Counted from the stretch's first letter, positions 1-7,536 are shown. The stretch: DNA of 16,015 nucleotides from Pseudanabaenales cyanobacterium (GCA_022360135.1 JAKSDM010000725.1:1-16015), one strand, 5' to 3'. A program made the numbers and translations. The notes: a model not told the origin generated them from the letters alone.

Positions 1-261
1 ACCTGCAACAGCTTAATTACACCCTAGCGCTGAGTTCCTTTGGGTCAGGCAAATTTAAAGAGTAGCCCAGATTATCGCAGTCTTGGATTTGCCCTATTAG
101 GATATGATCGCGTTTCATAAAAATTCCTAAGGGTTAAGAGAGCAAGCGTTTTTTGCACAACATCATGGGCGGAATCGCCCACAACTTTCAGCCATCCTAC
201 TGATGCAATACGCCGTATTGCCTTATATGTATTATTCCCTATAGATCGCCGCTAATCGGCT
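1..261. other. Intergenic region with two small hairpins
   Basis: Apart from the possible small minus-strand ORF, this stretch holds no clear gene. Two compact inverted repeats are visible. TGGGCG/CGCCCA with a 4-nt loop lies at 166-181. GCAATAC/GTATTGC with a 3-nt loop lies at 205-221. The second lies just past the stop of the minus-strand oxygenase remnant and could be an old terminator, although no T-tract follows. Confidence 0.4.
17..118 (-). CDS. Possible 33-aa small ORF, hypothetical
   Basis: A short open frame starts with ATG at 118 and ends at TAA 17-19. An AGGA element lies about 6-8 nt upstream of the ATG, which is the main support. The product begins MKRDHILIGQ and ends KELSARV. 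It has no recognisable domain or membrane segment. It sits downstream of the oxygenase remnant on the same strand, so it could be the tail of another decayed gene or chance. Without homologues it should be treated as tentative. Confidence 0.2.
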   Translation of the reverse strand: MKRDHILIGQIQDCDNLGYSLNLPDPKELSARV

Positions 262-501
262 TTACAGATAGTCGCCTGCTCGGATAGGCGCGTAGCGAGA
301 TGGATACTCAGGATTCTGAGAGGTTGACAGGCAGCTCAGTATCACATCCAGATTGGGATTGTAGAACGGAGCGGCCGAGTATCGCGATCGTCGCATTGCA
401 TCCCCGATAGAGTTACCAACGCGATGCGGGGTCGAGCGCAGTTTGTCATTTGTCCACCGCTGCATTGCATTCCCCACATTCACCACTACTGGGCTAAACA
501 C
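262..501 (-). pseudogene. C-terminal remnant of a 2-oxoglutarate/Fe(II)-dependent oxygenase (isopenicillin N synthase-like)
   Basis: The 79 codons read like the last quarter of an isopenicillin N synthase-type 2OG-Fe(II) oxygenase. VVVNVGNAMQRWTN (residues 5-18) matches the conserved strand-and-turn segment. RSTPHRV holds the third iron-ligand histidine (H26). RYS (40-42) is the RxS motif that binds the 2-oxoglutarate carboxylate. A typical APFYNPNLD segment follows, and the frame ends AGDYL. Family members are usually about 300-350 aa and supply the HxD iron ligands upstream. Here the frame upstream of 501 stays open only to a stop near 559-561 and reads unrelated residues (PFEKYHLQCFLRL), so the N-terminal catalytic part is gone. 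The GTG start at 501 is only formal. The piece cannot bind iron properly and is best read as a decayed fragment left by deletion or rearrangement. Confidence 0.75.
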
Positions 502-785
502 TACACATATTGAAATAACTAGCCTGAGAAAGCACTGCAGGTGGTATTTTTCAAATGGTTAGTCTAATTCTGAGGCATAGCGCAGTTTTGGACTATTTCT
601 TACAGAGGGTTTGAGTATGATTGTCTGATATCTTAATTCAATGTTTTTTTTCAGATATTCTGATTGGTAGTAATTGATTCAAATTTCAAGGGTGTTGCCA
701 GTGAATTTACGCGGCATCTATCTGGCTCTCGGCTCCCATCCCTGCCAAATCTTAATCCCATCTACTAATTAGGATTCGTTATCTT
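502..785. promoter_or_regulatory. Upstream region of the flavodoxin-family gene
   Basis: No gene is visible here. The region should hold the promoter of the flavodoxin-like gene. An AGGA ribosome-binding element lies at 771-774, 11 nt before the ATG at 786. I could not assign convincing -35/-10 boxes; the sequence around 630-690 is AT-rich. Its left end (502-558) is the open but non-homologous extension of the oxygenase remnant on the other strand. Confidence 0.35.
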
Positions 786-1544
786 ATGTCACAACAGCTT
801 AAACAAATCACCGAACATCAATGCATCCATGCACCGACTAAGTACGATGACCTTAAAGCGCTTTTCTTAAATTGCACACTCAACAGAACGCCTGTGCTGT
901 CCCATACCGAAGGGGTAATTAAGATTGCTAAAACGGTGTTTGAAGCCAATGGCGTACAAACCAAAGTCATTCGACCCGTTGATTACGATATTCCGGCTGG
1001 TCTTGGCCTCGATATGTCAAAAACCCCCGAATGGGAGAAAGATGATTGGCCGCAGATTCAAAAGGAAGTGGATGCGACCGATATTTTGGTCCTCTGTACT
1101 TCGGTATGGCTAGGCGAAAAAAGCTCTGTATGTAATCGGGTGCTTGAGCGCATGTATGGCTATACCCACCTATTTAATGAAAAAGGTCAGTATCGAGACT
1201 ATGGCAAAGTTGGCGCAACCCTAATCACGGGCAACGAAGATGGCGTGAAACACTGCGCCATGAATATTTTGTTTTCCCTTTCTCACATTGGCTATACAAT
1301 TCCGCCTCAGGCAGATGCTGGCTGGCTGGGTGAAGTAGGACCGGGTCCCTCTTACCTGGACCCTGGTTCGGGAGGTCCTGAAAACGATTTTACCAACAGG
1401 AACACTACCTTTTTAACCTGGAACTGTATGCATCTGGCCCGGATGCTAAAAGACAATGGCGGCATCCCTGCCCATGGTAATCAACCGGATGTTTGGGATG
1501 CAGGCTGTAAAACAGATTTCAACAATCCAGAACATAAGCGGTAA
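786..1544 (+). CDS. Flavodoxin-family NAD(P)H-dependent FMN reductase-like protein
   Basis: This 252-aa protein has the layout of the flavodoxin-fold NAD(P)H:FMN/quinone reductase family. The first strand (KALFLNCTLNRTP, about residues 24-36) leads into a Ser/Thr-rich FMN-phosphate loop followed by a helix (SHTEGVIKIAK). A second flavin-contact loop is seen in ILVLCTSVWLGEKSSVCNRV (about 100-119). A third is seen in ATLITGNEDG, before the helix with H-C-A-M-N. Such proteins use bound FMN to move electrons from NAD(P)H to quinones or other acceptors in the cytoplasm. The C-terminal 60 residues, rich in Gly, Pro and Asn, extend past the basic fold, and I do not recognise a function for them. 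AGGA at 771-774 supports the ATG start. The gene converges on the Rieske-ThDP gene, whose stop lies about 80 bp away. A role as its redox partner is possible but only inferred. The family call is firm; the substrate is unknown. Confidence 0.8.
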   Translation: MSQQLKQITEHQCIHAPTKYDDLKALFLNCTLNRTPVLSHTEGVIKIAKTVFEANGVQTKVIRPVDYDIPAGLGLDMSKTPEWEKDDWPQIQKEVDATDILVLCTSVWLGEKSSVCNRVLERMYGYTHLFNEKGQYRDYGKVGATLITGNEDGVKHCAMNILFSLSHIGYTIPPQADAGWLGEVGPGPSYLDPGSGGPENDFTNRNTTFLTWNCMHLARMLKDNGGIPAHGNQPDVWDAGCKTDFNNPEHKR

Positions 1545-1585
1545 GCCGTCAATTATTTATATTGAGCTAAGGAAGACGTATTTCC

Positions 1586-1614
1586 AGGTTCTCTCTGGGA
1601 GCCAGAGAGAACCT
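1586..1614. terminator. Perfect 13-bp hairpin between convergent genes
   Basis: AGGTTCTCTCTGG at 1586-1598 and its exact complement CCAGAGAGAACCT at 1602-1614 enclose a 3-nt loop (GAG). It lies between the stop of the flavodoxin-like gene (1544) and the stop of the minus-strand ThDP gene (1626), where a bidirectional terminator is expected. Neither side carries a clear T-tract, so it may act as a transcript 3'-end stabiliser rather than a classical intrinsic terminator. Confidence 0.65.
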
Positions 1615-1625
1615 AAGTCAATAGG

Positions 1626-3572
1626 CTAGATCAGTTCAGGATCAGCCATCACCTCTACAATTGCGGGACCGTCATAAGTCAACGCTTCAGAAATGGCTTG
1701 ATCCAGTTCCGCCTTTTGGGTGACCCGCACGCCAAAACCGCCACAGATTTCCGCGTACTTAGAAAAATCAGGATTATGCAATGAGGTTTGCCAAACATCC
1801 CATTCCCCCGCCCGCTGCTCCTTGCTAATTTTGCCCAATTGGTCATTATTCAGCAGAATGTGGGTGATGTTCATCTCATATTTCACGGCGGTGTTGAAGT
1901 CCGCCAAGTACTGGCCAAAGCCGCCATCACCCGATACAGAAACGATCGGGCGTTCGTGACCGACTGCGGCCCAAGCGCCCATCGCCCCCGGGAAGCCAAA
2001 GCCAATCGATCCCAGATACCCAGACATCAATACCGACTGAGCCTGACATTCGAAATAGCGGCCAAATGAGTAGGTATTGTTGCCGACATCTACGGAAATA
2101 ACGGCATTGGCTGGGATCTGCCGAGTCATTGCGGCGAAGATAGAGGCTGAATTCACTCCCTGCCCGCGATCGTCCTGTTCACGTCTGAGTTTCTCTTCGC
2201 GCCAAATCCGCCATCGCTCCGCCACTTGAGGACGTTGATCGGCGGTCTCTACTTTGCCTGCTAATGCGGCCTTGAGTTGGGGCGCCACAATGCTAATTTC
2301 GCCCCAGACCGGGACAGTTACCGCATGGAACTTACCCAAGGCCATCGGGTCAAAGTCTACTTGAATAATGGGTTTGTAGGGTGAAATTCCAGTGTGATTG
2401 GAAAAGGAGGCGCCGAACACCAGCAGCAAATCAGATTCATTCATGAACCAACTGGCGATTGGTGTGCCGCTTCGACCTAAGACGCCACAGCCCAGCGGAT
2501 GGTGATCTGAGATCAACCCCTTCCCCTTGAACGTGGTCATTACTGGCGCATTCAAAACTTCCGCCAGTTCGATAATGGCGGGCATATTAAACCGCGCCCC
2601 GTGGCCAACAATAATAACAGGCTTTTTCGCTTGCCGCAGGTGTTTGACCGCTTGGTCGAGGGCCTCAGGAGGGGGCGCAATCTGGAGCGGCGATACCCGT
2701 CCTTCTGGGCTGGATGCCTTAGCGTTCTCTGCAGCCGGCAGCGTCTGCACCTCATCAGGAAAAATTAAATGGGCCACATCCCTCTGAATCAGAGCATGCT
2801 TGAGGGCTTGGGTCATTAATTCCGCATGCTTACTGCCACTGAGTACGGTTTGGCTCCAAGTCGCTACGCCGCTGAAGGCGGCAGACAGATCGCATTCCTG
2901 GAAATTGCCGGTCCCTAAGACTTGGGTATTGACCTGTCCGGTCAGGGCCAGAATGGGCGCCCGGTCTACCTTGGCGTCCCACATCCCAGTCAGCAGATTA
3001 GTCGCGCCGGGTCCAGCAATGGTGAGGCAAGCAGCAGGGCGCCCAGTCAACTTGGCAAAGGCAGACGCAGCAAAAGCCCCGGCCCCCTCATGACGAATGC
3101 CAATAAACTTGAGTTTGCCCTGTTCCTCTTGACGGCGCAGGGCGTCCGCCAACCCTAGGTTGGAGTGACCCACCATGCCAAACACATGGGTAACTCCCCA
3201 GTTCACCAGGGTCTCCGCCATCACATCGGTGACAGTCCTAACGTGAGACTTTTCAACTGCTAGGGCGACATAAACCCCATTTTCCCGTACTGCCACCGGA
3301 AAGGTCGCTAGGGCGTCATCCACCTCTAAATTACCCGGCGGCTTGCCGGTTAACGGACAGTAATCCCAACCATGCCAGGGACAGCGCAACAGTCCATTTT
3401 CAATCGCGCCTTCCCCTAAAGGCCCCCCCTGGTGAGGGCAGCGATTATCCAGCGCCCCATATTGTCCCTGATAATGGGTCATTGCCAGACTCTTGTGACC
3501 AGCCGTTACTGTCTTGACCCGACCCTCCGGCAATTCATCCAGGTCAAGTACACGGAACCATTGCGTCGTCAT
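1626..3572 (-). CDS. Rieske [2Fe-2S] domain fused to a thiamine-diphosphate enzyme (acetolactate synthase/pyruvate oxidase-like)
   Basis: The 648-aa protein has two parts. Residues 1-105 form a Rieske-type ferredoxin domain with C45-P-H47 and C64-P-W-H67, the Cys-x-His...Cys-x2-His ligands of a [2Fe-2S] cluster. From about 110 a full ThDP-enzyme subunit follows. It has the N-terminal pyrimidine-binding domain with the catalytic glutamate in RHEGAGAFAA (E162), a central domain (about 315-450), and the C-terminal pyrophosphate-binding domain with GDGG at 548-551 and NN at 575-576, the GDG-x(n)-NN signature that binds Mg-ThDP. The family decarboxylates 2-oxo acids such as pyruvate; the exact substrate cannot be read. 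I start at ATG 3572 because the Rieske domain begins there and a GGAGAGG-like element lies upstream; a start at 3671 would add 33 basic, unconserved residues. The Rieske part suggests electrons are passed to or from the ThDP intermediate, as in oxidoreductase-type relatives. That is inference. Confidence 0.85.
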   Translation of the reverse strand: MTTQWFRVLDLDELPEGRVKTVTAGHKSLAMTHYQGQYGALDNRCPHQGGPLGEGAIENGLLRCPWHGWDYCPLTGKPPGNLEVDDALATFPVAVRENGVYVALAVEKSHVRTVTDVMAETLVNWGVTHVFGMVGHSNLGLADALRRQEEQGKLKFIGIRHEGAGAFAASAFAKLTGRPAACLTIAGPGATNLLTGMWDAKVDRAPILALTGQVNTQVLGTGNFQECDLSAAFSGVATWSQTVLSGSKHAELMTQALKHALIQRDVAHLIFPDEVQTLPAAENAKASSPEGRVSPLQIAPPPEALDQAVKHLRQAKKPVIIVGHGARFNMPAIIELAEVLNAPVMTTFKGKGLISDHHPLGCGVLGRSGTPIASWFMNESDLLLVFGASFSNHTGISPYKPIIQVDFDPMALGKFHAVTVPVWGEISIVAPQLKAALAGKVETADQRPQVAERWRIWREEKLRREQDDRGQGVNSASIFAAMTRQIPANAVISVDVGNNTYSFGRYFECQAQSVLMSGYLGSIGFGFPGAMGAWAAVGHERPIVSVSGDGGFGQYLADFNTAVKYEMNITHILLNNDQLGKISKEQRAGEWDVWQTSLHNPDFSKYAEICGGFGVRVTQKAELDQAISEALTYDGPAIVEVMADPELI

Positions 3573-4764
3573 TTTCAAGCGGCCTCTCCTCTCAAGTTTT
3601 GATTTCTTTCCAGTCAGTAGAGATATCCGGAAGGCTGCTCTCGATCGGGGGGGGTTAGTAAAGAGATTCAAGAGAAATTGCAGCGTAATTTCTGGATATG
3701 TCTAGCACTTTCATTGTCAGACGGAGAATGCGAATCAGAGCCTAACTTAAGGATGTGTTCAATTTAAAAGTGTTGGAGTTCTCTCTTTTAGTCCCAATAG
3801 TCAAATCCTTGTTAGTTGTGGTCAAGACCACCGATCAAGCTCTGGTAGGCGGCAATGGATCAATGCTTCGAAGCCTTAGGTTGGTCATGTTTGAAAAGTA
3901 ACTGTTGTCGCTTCAGCTGTTTCAAAACTTAACATCTAGATGCAACTTTGGATTCAGTGATTTCCCTCACAAAACAATATAATTTAGATCACCTATATCC
4001 CCCTATTAGCGTCACAAGTACTGAAGAACCGCATCGGTATACTGAAGCTGTACTGAGTCATCGTTATTAACTATTAACTACAGACCAGTAGCATTCAGGG
4101 CTGATGCATCTACTTATTTGGTAGCCAAAATATTTTTTGGATAAAGACTTCAAACGGGATGGAATCACCACCAAAGACTATAGGAAGTCAACAGTCACAC
4201 TAGTAGGAATCGATTAGTGTGATTAGGCAGAAGTCAGCAGAGACTATAGTAGCTGACTGTTCATCTAACGAGTAACACAGATACAGGGTCGAATCTCAAA
4301 GAGTAAGGAAGTAGGTCTCCAAGTCAGTTCAACGATGTGTTGAACTGTAGACGATCTTATCGATCTGCGCTTGATTCATAATCAGAACTAAACCCATCAA
4401 GTTTAATCGTTCTGATGGGTGATATGGCTTAATAAGCCTCTAGGATGCCTCTGAAAGAAAGAGCTGACACAAATCCTCATTCAGAGTACTGTAAAAGTAC
4501 CTAACCATGGTTAAAACTTGGCAGTCTATTACTCTATCTTAGAGATATTCAGGGATTTCTAAATAGAGAATCCCTCAATCAAAATTGCAGTGCAATAATG
4601 CATAGTTTACTGAATTGTCTTAGATCAGGGTTGCAAACATTCAGCTAATTAGCTGATATTCAAATACTGTTGAAGCTGATCCGATCACTCATCCGGAAAA
4701 GTGTTAATCCTTTGAGTATTGAGTCAGCAGATCTGAATATGCAGAGCCAAACGGTCACAGTGGC
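3573..4764. other. 1.2-kb gene-free spacer rich in small inverted repeats
   Basis: I see no convincing gene on either strand. The region separates the divergent minus-strand ThDP gene from the plus-strand tandem family, and so should contain both promoters, but I cannot assign boxes. Several hairpins occur: GTGGTC/GACCAC near 3818-3831, TCACACTA/TAGTGTGA near 4195-4222, ACCCATCA/TGATGGGT near 4392-4421, and AGGGATT/AATCCCT near 4552-4576. Short motifs such as GACTATAG and GTCAACAG recur around 4170-4260. The last ~100 bases (from about 4666) are duplicated upstream of the second tandem gene. Confidence 0.5.
4392..4421. repeat. Inverted repeat ACCCATCA/TGATGGGT
   Basis: An 8-bp perfect inverted repeat, with a loop of about 13 nt, lies in the gene-free spacer. 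The words CAGAAC and GTTCTG form a second, offset pair in the same place, so two alternative folds are possible. It could be a terminator-like or regulatory structure. No flanking gene shows which. Confidence 0.35.
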
Positions 4765-4809
4765 ATGCTTATTAGCATCTACCCAAATCGCCTGGAGATT
4801 CACTCCAAA
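4666..4809 (+). repeat. Direct repeat, copy 1: duplicated upstream region of the tandem membrane-protein genes
   Basis: This block is closely similar to 5403-5548. Shared words include AAGCTGATC, TTAATCCTTTGAGT, TTGAGTCAG, GCAGAGC, GCATCTACCCAA and CCTGGAGATT. The similarity runs on into the coding part, so promoter region and gene were duplicated together. The third gene shares only the last ~45 bases before its ATG. Confidence 0.8.
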
Positions 4810-5310
4810 ATGTCGTTAGTGCAACCCCAGTCAAAAAATAAATCTTCTATAGATCAGTTTTCATTCAATATCAGATTGACTCTAAGCATAACCTTTATAT
4901 CTTTCCTGATTGCATTCACTCTAACAGGAATATTTCATTATTTAAATGAAAAAGATAGAGCAACATTTAACTTCTTTGCTGTAACACTAGGTATAAGTAT
5001 TACCGGTACAAGTGCATTTCATGCCTATAGAAATATCAAGCAAAGTCTCGAAAATCAAGCATTAGATAGAAAATTGAGTTCAGAAAATCAACTCATAGAT
5101 AGGACTCTCTTATATATTACTCGTTGGAATGACCCGCAATATCTAGCCATCCAGAAGACTGCAAATGATATATATCATGAGCTTCATAGCAAACCAGTTA
5201 ATGAGCAGGCAAAATTTTTAATCGATTATTTAGAGCAAAATCCTGACAAAAGGAAAGATATTACAAATGCCTTAAACTTCCCAGAGGAAATGGCAATTTA
5301 TTCCCAATAA
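4810..5310 (+). CDS. Two-TM membrane protein, DUF4760-like, copy 1 (prematurely truncated)
   Basis: This is the first of three tandem paralogues. The N-terminus MSLVQPQSKNKS is followed by two hydrophobic segments at about residues 23-44 (LSITFISFLIAFTLTGIF) and 52-72 (FNFFAVTLGISITGTSAF). A soluble region follows with the family hallmarks RWNDPQY, KTANDIYHELHSKP, LEQNPDKR and NALNFPEEMAI. The frame stops at TAA 5308-5310 after 166 residues. In the intact copy 3 that codon is GAA (Glu), so one base change cut the protein. I chose ATG 4810 rather than 4765: all three copies share it, GGAG lies 12 nt upstream, and copy 3 has no ATG at the position equivalent to 4765. The soluble part resembles DUF4760, whose function is unknown. 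A shortened protein with both membrane segments may still be made. Confidence 0.65.
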   Translation: MSLVQPQSKNKSSIDQFSFNIRLTLSITFISFLIAFTLTGIFHYLNEKDRATFNFFAVTLGISITGTSAFHAYRNIKQSLENQALDRKLSSENQLIDRTLLYITRWNDPQYLAIQKTANDIYHELHSKPVNEQAKFLIDYLEQNPDKRKDITNALNFPEEMAIYSQ

Positions 5311-5388
5311 AAGATAATTAAAAAGGGGATTATATATAGTTTTTATCGAATTATCGTAATAACTTGCCGTGAAAAAATCAGTCAATAG
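5311..5388 (+). pseudogene. Out-of-use 3' remnant of copy 1
   Basis: After the premature stop, the same frame still reads KIIKKGIIYSFYRIIVITCRE, which lines up with GIIKEDLIYSFYRSIVITYYE of copy 2. Similarity fades at about 5373 and the frame ends at TAG 5386-5388. The last ~38 codons present in copies 2 and 3 are missing, replaced by the start of the next repeat unit. This shows copy 1 was once longer. Confidence 0.7.
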
Positions 5389-5402
5389 GCTGAAACTTAA
5401 TG

Positions 5403-5548
5403 AGACTGTTTAAGCTGATCAATCACTCACCCAGAAATGGATTAATCCTTTGAGTGTTGAGTCAGAAAATTTGAATGCGCAGAGCTAAATAGTCAACAGA
5501 GCTATGCTCATTCGCATCTACCCAAGTCACCTGGAGATTTACTTCAAA
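5403..5548 (+). repeat. Direct repeat, copy 2: duplicated upstream region
   Basis: This is the second copy of the block at 4666-4809, diverged by many point changes and few length changes. It begins right where the remnant of copy 1 ends. That places the duplication junction near 5375-5405. Confidence 0.8.
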
Positions 5549-6210
5549 ATGTCTTTAGTGCAGCCCCGGTCAGAAAATAAATCTAATGTAGATCAATTTT
5601 CATTCAACATAAGATTTACTCTAAGCATTACCTTTATATCTTTCCTGTCCGCATTGATTATATCAGGAATTTATCATACTTTAAATTCCAAAAATAGAGC
5701 AACATTTAATTTTTTTGCCGCCACATTAGGTATAAGTATTGCAGGTACAAGTGGATTCCATGCCTATAGAAAAATTAAGCAAAGTTTCAAAATCAAGCAT
5801 CAGATAGAATGTCAAGTTCAGAAAATCAACTGATAGATAGGACTCTCATATACATTACGCGTTGGAATAACCCTCAATTTCTAGCCATTCAGAAAACTGC
5901 AAATGATATATATCATAGGATTCATAGCCAGCCAGTTAATCAACAGGCAAAATTTCTCATAGATTACTTAGAGCAAAATCCTGACAAAAGGCAAAATATT
6001 ACAAATGCCTTAAACTTCCTAGAGGAAATGGCGATCTGTTCTCAAAAAGGGATAATTAAAGAGGATCTTATATACAGTTTCTACAGAAGCATTGTGATAA
6101 CTTACTATGAAACCTTCTCTGTTTATATAGAACAAAGACGCAAAGAAAGAAACAATCCAAATTTGTACAGATGCCTAGCAGATCTGTGTGAAAAATGGGA
6201 AAAGGTTTGA
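5549..6210 (+). pseudogene. Two-TM DUF4760-like membrane protein, copy 2 (one-base frameshift)
   Basis: This is the second tandem paralogue. The first frame (ATG 5549 to stop 5831-5833, 94 aa) encodes the N-terminus and both membrane segments, ending in the aberrant tail FKIKHQIECQVQKIN. The second frame supplies the rest of the protein up to stop 6208-6210: RWNNPQFLAI, NDIYHRIHSQP, LEQNPDKRQ, NALNFLEEMAI and a C-terminal helix region ending CEKWEKV. Alignment to copies 1 and 3 places a single missing base between 5788 and 5789: copies 1 and 3 read TCGAAAA/TCGAGAA where copy 2 reads TCAAAA. Restoring it gives one continuous reading frame. An ATG at 5809 could restart translation of a soluble half of 133 aa, but I see no good ribosome-binding site. 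A real pseudogene is most likely; a sequencing error or programmed frameshift is less likely. Confidence 0.75.
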
Positions 6211-6637
6211 GAAATAAAGTGGCAAGGATTCGAAACTCTGGAAAGAGTTTACCTTTAAAGCAGATCCTTGAGGCTAGTAGCTTCCTCTAAAAGCAGATAT
6301 TTCAGAAATTCTATATCAAGGCTATTTCGTTATGCGTTATGAGTCTCCTGGAATGCTTAATATAGGCATAATTGATGTCCTTGACCTGTTTCTAGGAAGT
6401 CATAAAAATACTTTAACTCTTTCGTTCCCGGCACTGGTTCAGACTTATAAAGAACTGAAATCCTTGAATACAAAGGCTCACAACGTTTGGGTCGCCAGAA
6501 AAAGGGGAGTGATCAGGATTTTGTGAATCGAACCTTTAAAAGCCTTGCAGCTTCTAGCTTTAGAAAAATATCTACACAAAAACTTGAGCAATCTTGTTTT
6601 TAGTGTCTACCCAAATCATCTGAAGATTCACTTAAAA
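6211..6637. other. Spacer between copy 2 and copy 3, with a hairpin
   Basis: The stretch lacks the duplicated upstream block seen before copies 1 and 2. A hairpin, AAACTCT/AGAGTTT with a GGAA loop, lies at 6233-6250 just after the stop of copy 2 and may act as a terminator. A 64-codon open frame at 6332-6526 is listed separately. The last ~45 bases before ATG 6638 resemble those before the ATGs of copies 1 and 2. Confidence 0.45.
6332..6526 (+). CDS. Possible 64-aa small ORF, hypothetical
   Basis: An ATG-started frame has AAGG about 10 nt upstream. The product begins MRYESPGMLN, has a mildly hydrophobic stretch IGIIDVLDLF, and ends in a basic segment ARKRGVIRIL. I recognise no family. It lies between copies 2 and 3 of the tandem array, in AT-rich sequence where chance open frames are common. 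Low confidence. Confidence 0.2.
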   Translation: MRYESPGMLNIGIIDVLDLFLGSHKNTLTLSFPALVQTYKELKSLNTKAHNVWVARKRGVIRIL

Positions 6638-7306
6638 ATGTCTTTAGTGCAACCCCAGCCAAAAAATAAATCTGCTATAGACATGTTTTCATTCAACACC
6701 AGAACGACCCTAAGCATCACCTTTATATCTTTACTGATCGCATGCAGCCTAACAGTAATATTTCATTTTATAAATGAGAAATATAAAGCAACATTTATTT
6801 GTTTTTCTACAACACTGGGTGTAGGTATTGTAGGTACAAGCGCATTATATGCTTATAGCGATATCAGACTTAGTATCGAGAATCAAGCATCAGACAGAAA
6901 ATCGAGTCTAGAGGATCAACTGACAAAGAGAGCTCTCGATTATATTAAGCTTTGGAATGACCCTCAATATCTAAACAGTAACAAAACTGCAATTGATATA
7001 TATCATCAACTTCATAGTAAACCAGCCAGTCAAAAGGCGAAATTTGCAATAAATCTTTTAGAGCAAAATCCTGACAAAAGGCAAGAGATTACAAACGCCT
7101 TAAACTTCTTAAACGAGATAGCAATTTGTTGTCAAGAAAAGATAGTTGAAGAAGAGCTTATATACAATTACTACAGAACTACTATGATAACTTATTGCGA
7201 TACATTTTCTACTTATATAGGGCAAACACGTAAAGAAATAAATGACCAAGATTTGTATAGACCACTAACAAACTTATGTGAGGAATGGGAGAAGCGAGAG
7301 AAGTGA
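6638..7306 (+). CDS. Two-TM membrane protein, DUF4760-like, copy 3 (intact)
   Basis: This 222-aa protein is the only undamaged member of the tandem family. A short polar N-terminus (MSLVQPQPKNKSAIDMF) leads to TM1 at about 24-45 (TLSITFISLLIACSLTVIF) and TM2 at about 51-73 (ATFICFSTTLGVGIVGTSAL). A cytoplasmic or coiled region with YSDIRLSIENQ follows. The soluble domain then carries KLWNDPQY, NKTAIDIYHQLHSKP, LEQNPDKRQE, NALNFLNEIAI, EEELIYNYYR and a terminal LCEEWEKREK. The NALNFxxExAI...E(E/D)LIY pattern resembles DUF4760; this is memory-based and not verified. ATG 6638 is preferred to the in-frame TTG at 6545 because all three copies share it. It lies 230 bp upstream of the NACHT gene on the same strand, so co-regulation is plausible. 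Function unknown; an inner-membrane anchor or effector is a guess. Confidence 0.7.
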   Translation: MSLVQPQPKNKSAIDMFSFNTRTTLSITFISLLIACSLTVIFHFINEKYKATFICFSTTLGVGIVGTSALYAYSDIRLSIENQASDRKSSLEDQLTKRALDYIKLWNDPQYLNSNKTAIDIYHQLHSKPASQKAKFAINLLEQNPDKRQEITNALNFLNEIAICCQEKIVEEELIYNYYRTTMITYCDTFSTYIGQTRKEINDQDLYRPLTNLCEEWEKREK

Positions 7307-7536
7307 GAGCAACAAATTATTATGGATTCTCTATTCTTTCAAAGGATACTCCTGACAGAATCATTGAGGGTCTCTTAGGGAATGTTTGAAAAGCTATTAG
7401 GGGCAAATTTTATGCCAATCGCCTCACCATAATCTGAATCATGGCAAGGTCGATAAACATCTCTGATGTTTCCGTCAATAACTTATAGTCTCCGACCAAT
7501 CATCGACACCCCATCAGTCAACCGAAGGTACTTTCC
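7307..7536 (+). promoter_or_regulatory. Leader of the NACHT gene with ribosome-binding site
   Basis: The 230-bp gap holds no gene. GAAGG at 7524-7528 stands 8 nt before ATG 7537, a good ribosome-binding site that fixes the NACHT start. I could not assign promoter boxes. Confidence 0.45.

Noticed and set aside
3855..3932. 25-aa Cys-rich open frame (begins MDQCFEALGW)
   Set aside because: It is too short, with no ribosome-binding site or known peptide pattern; likely chance.
4666..6637. Tandem repeats as a CRISPR array or transposon ends
   Set aside because: The repeats are ~740 bp gene-length duplications, not short spaced repeats, and no terminal inverted repeats or transposase were seen.
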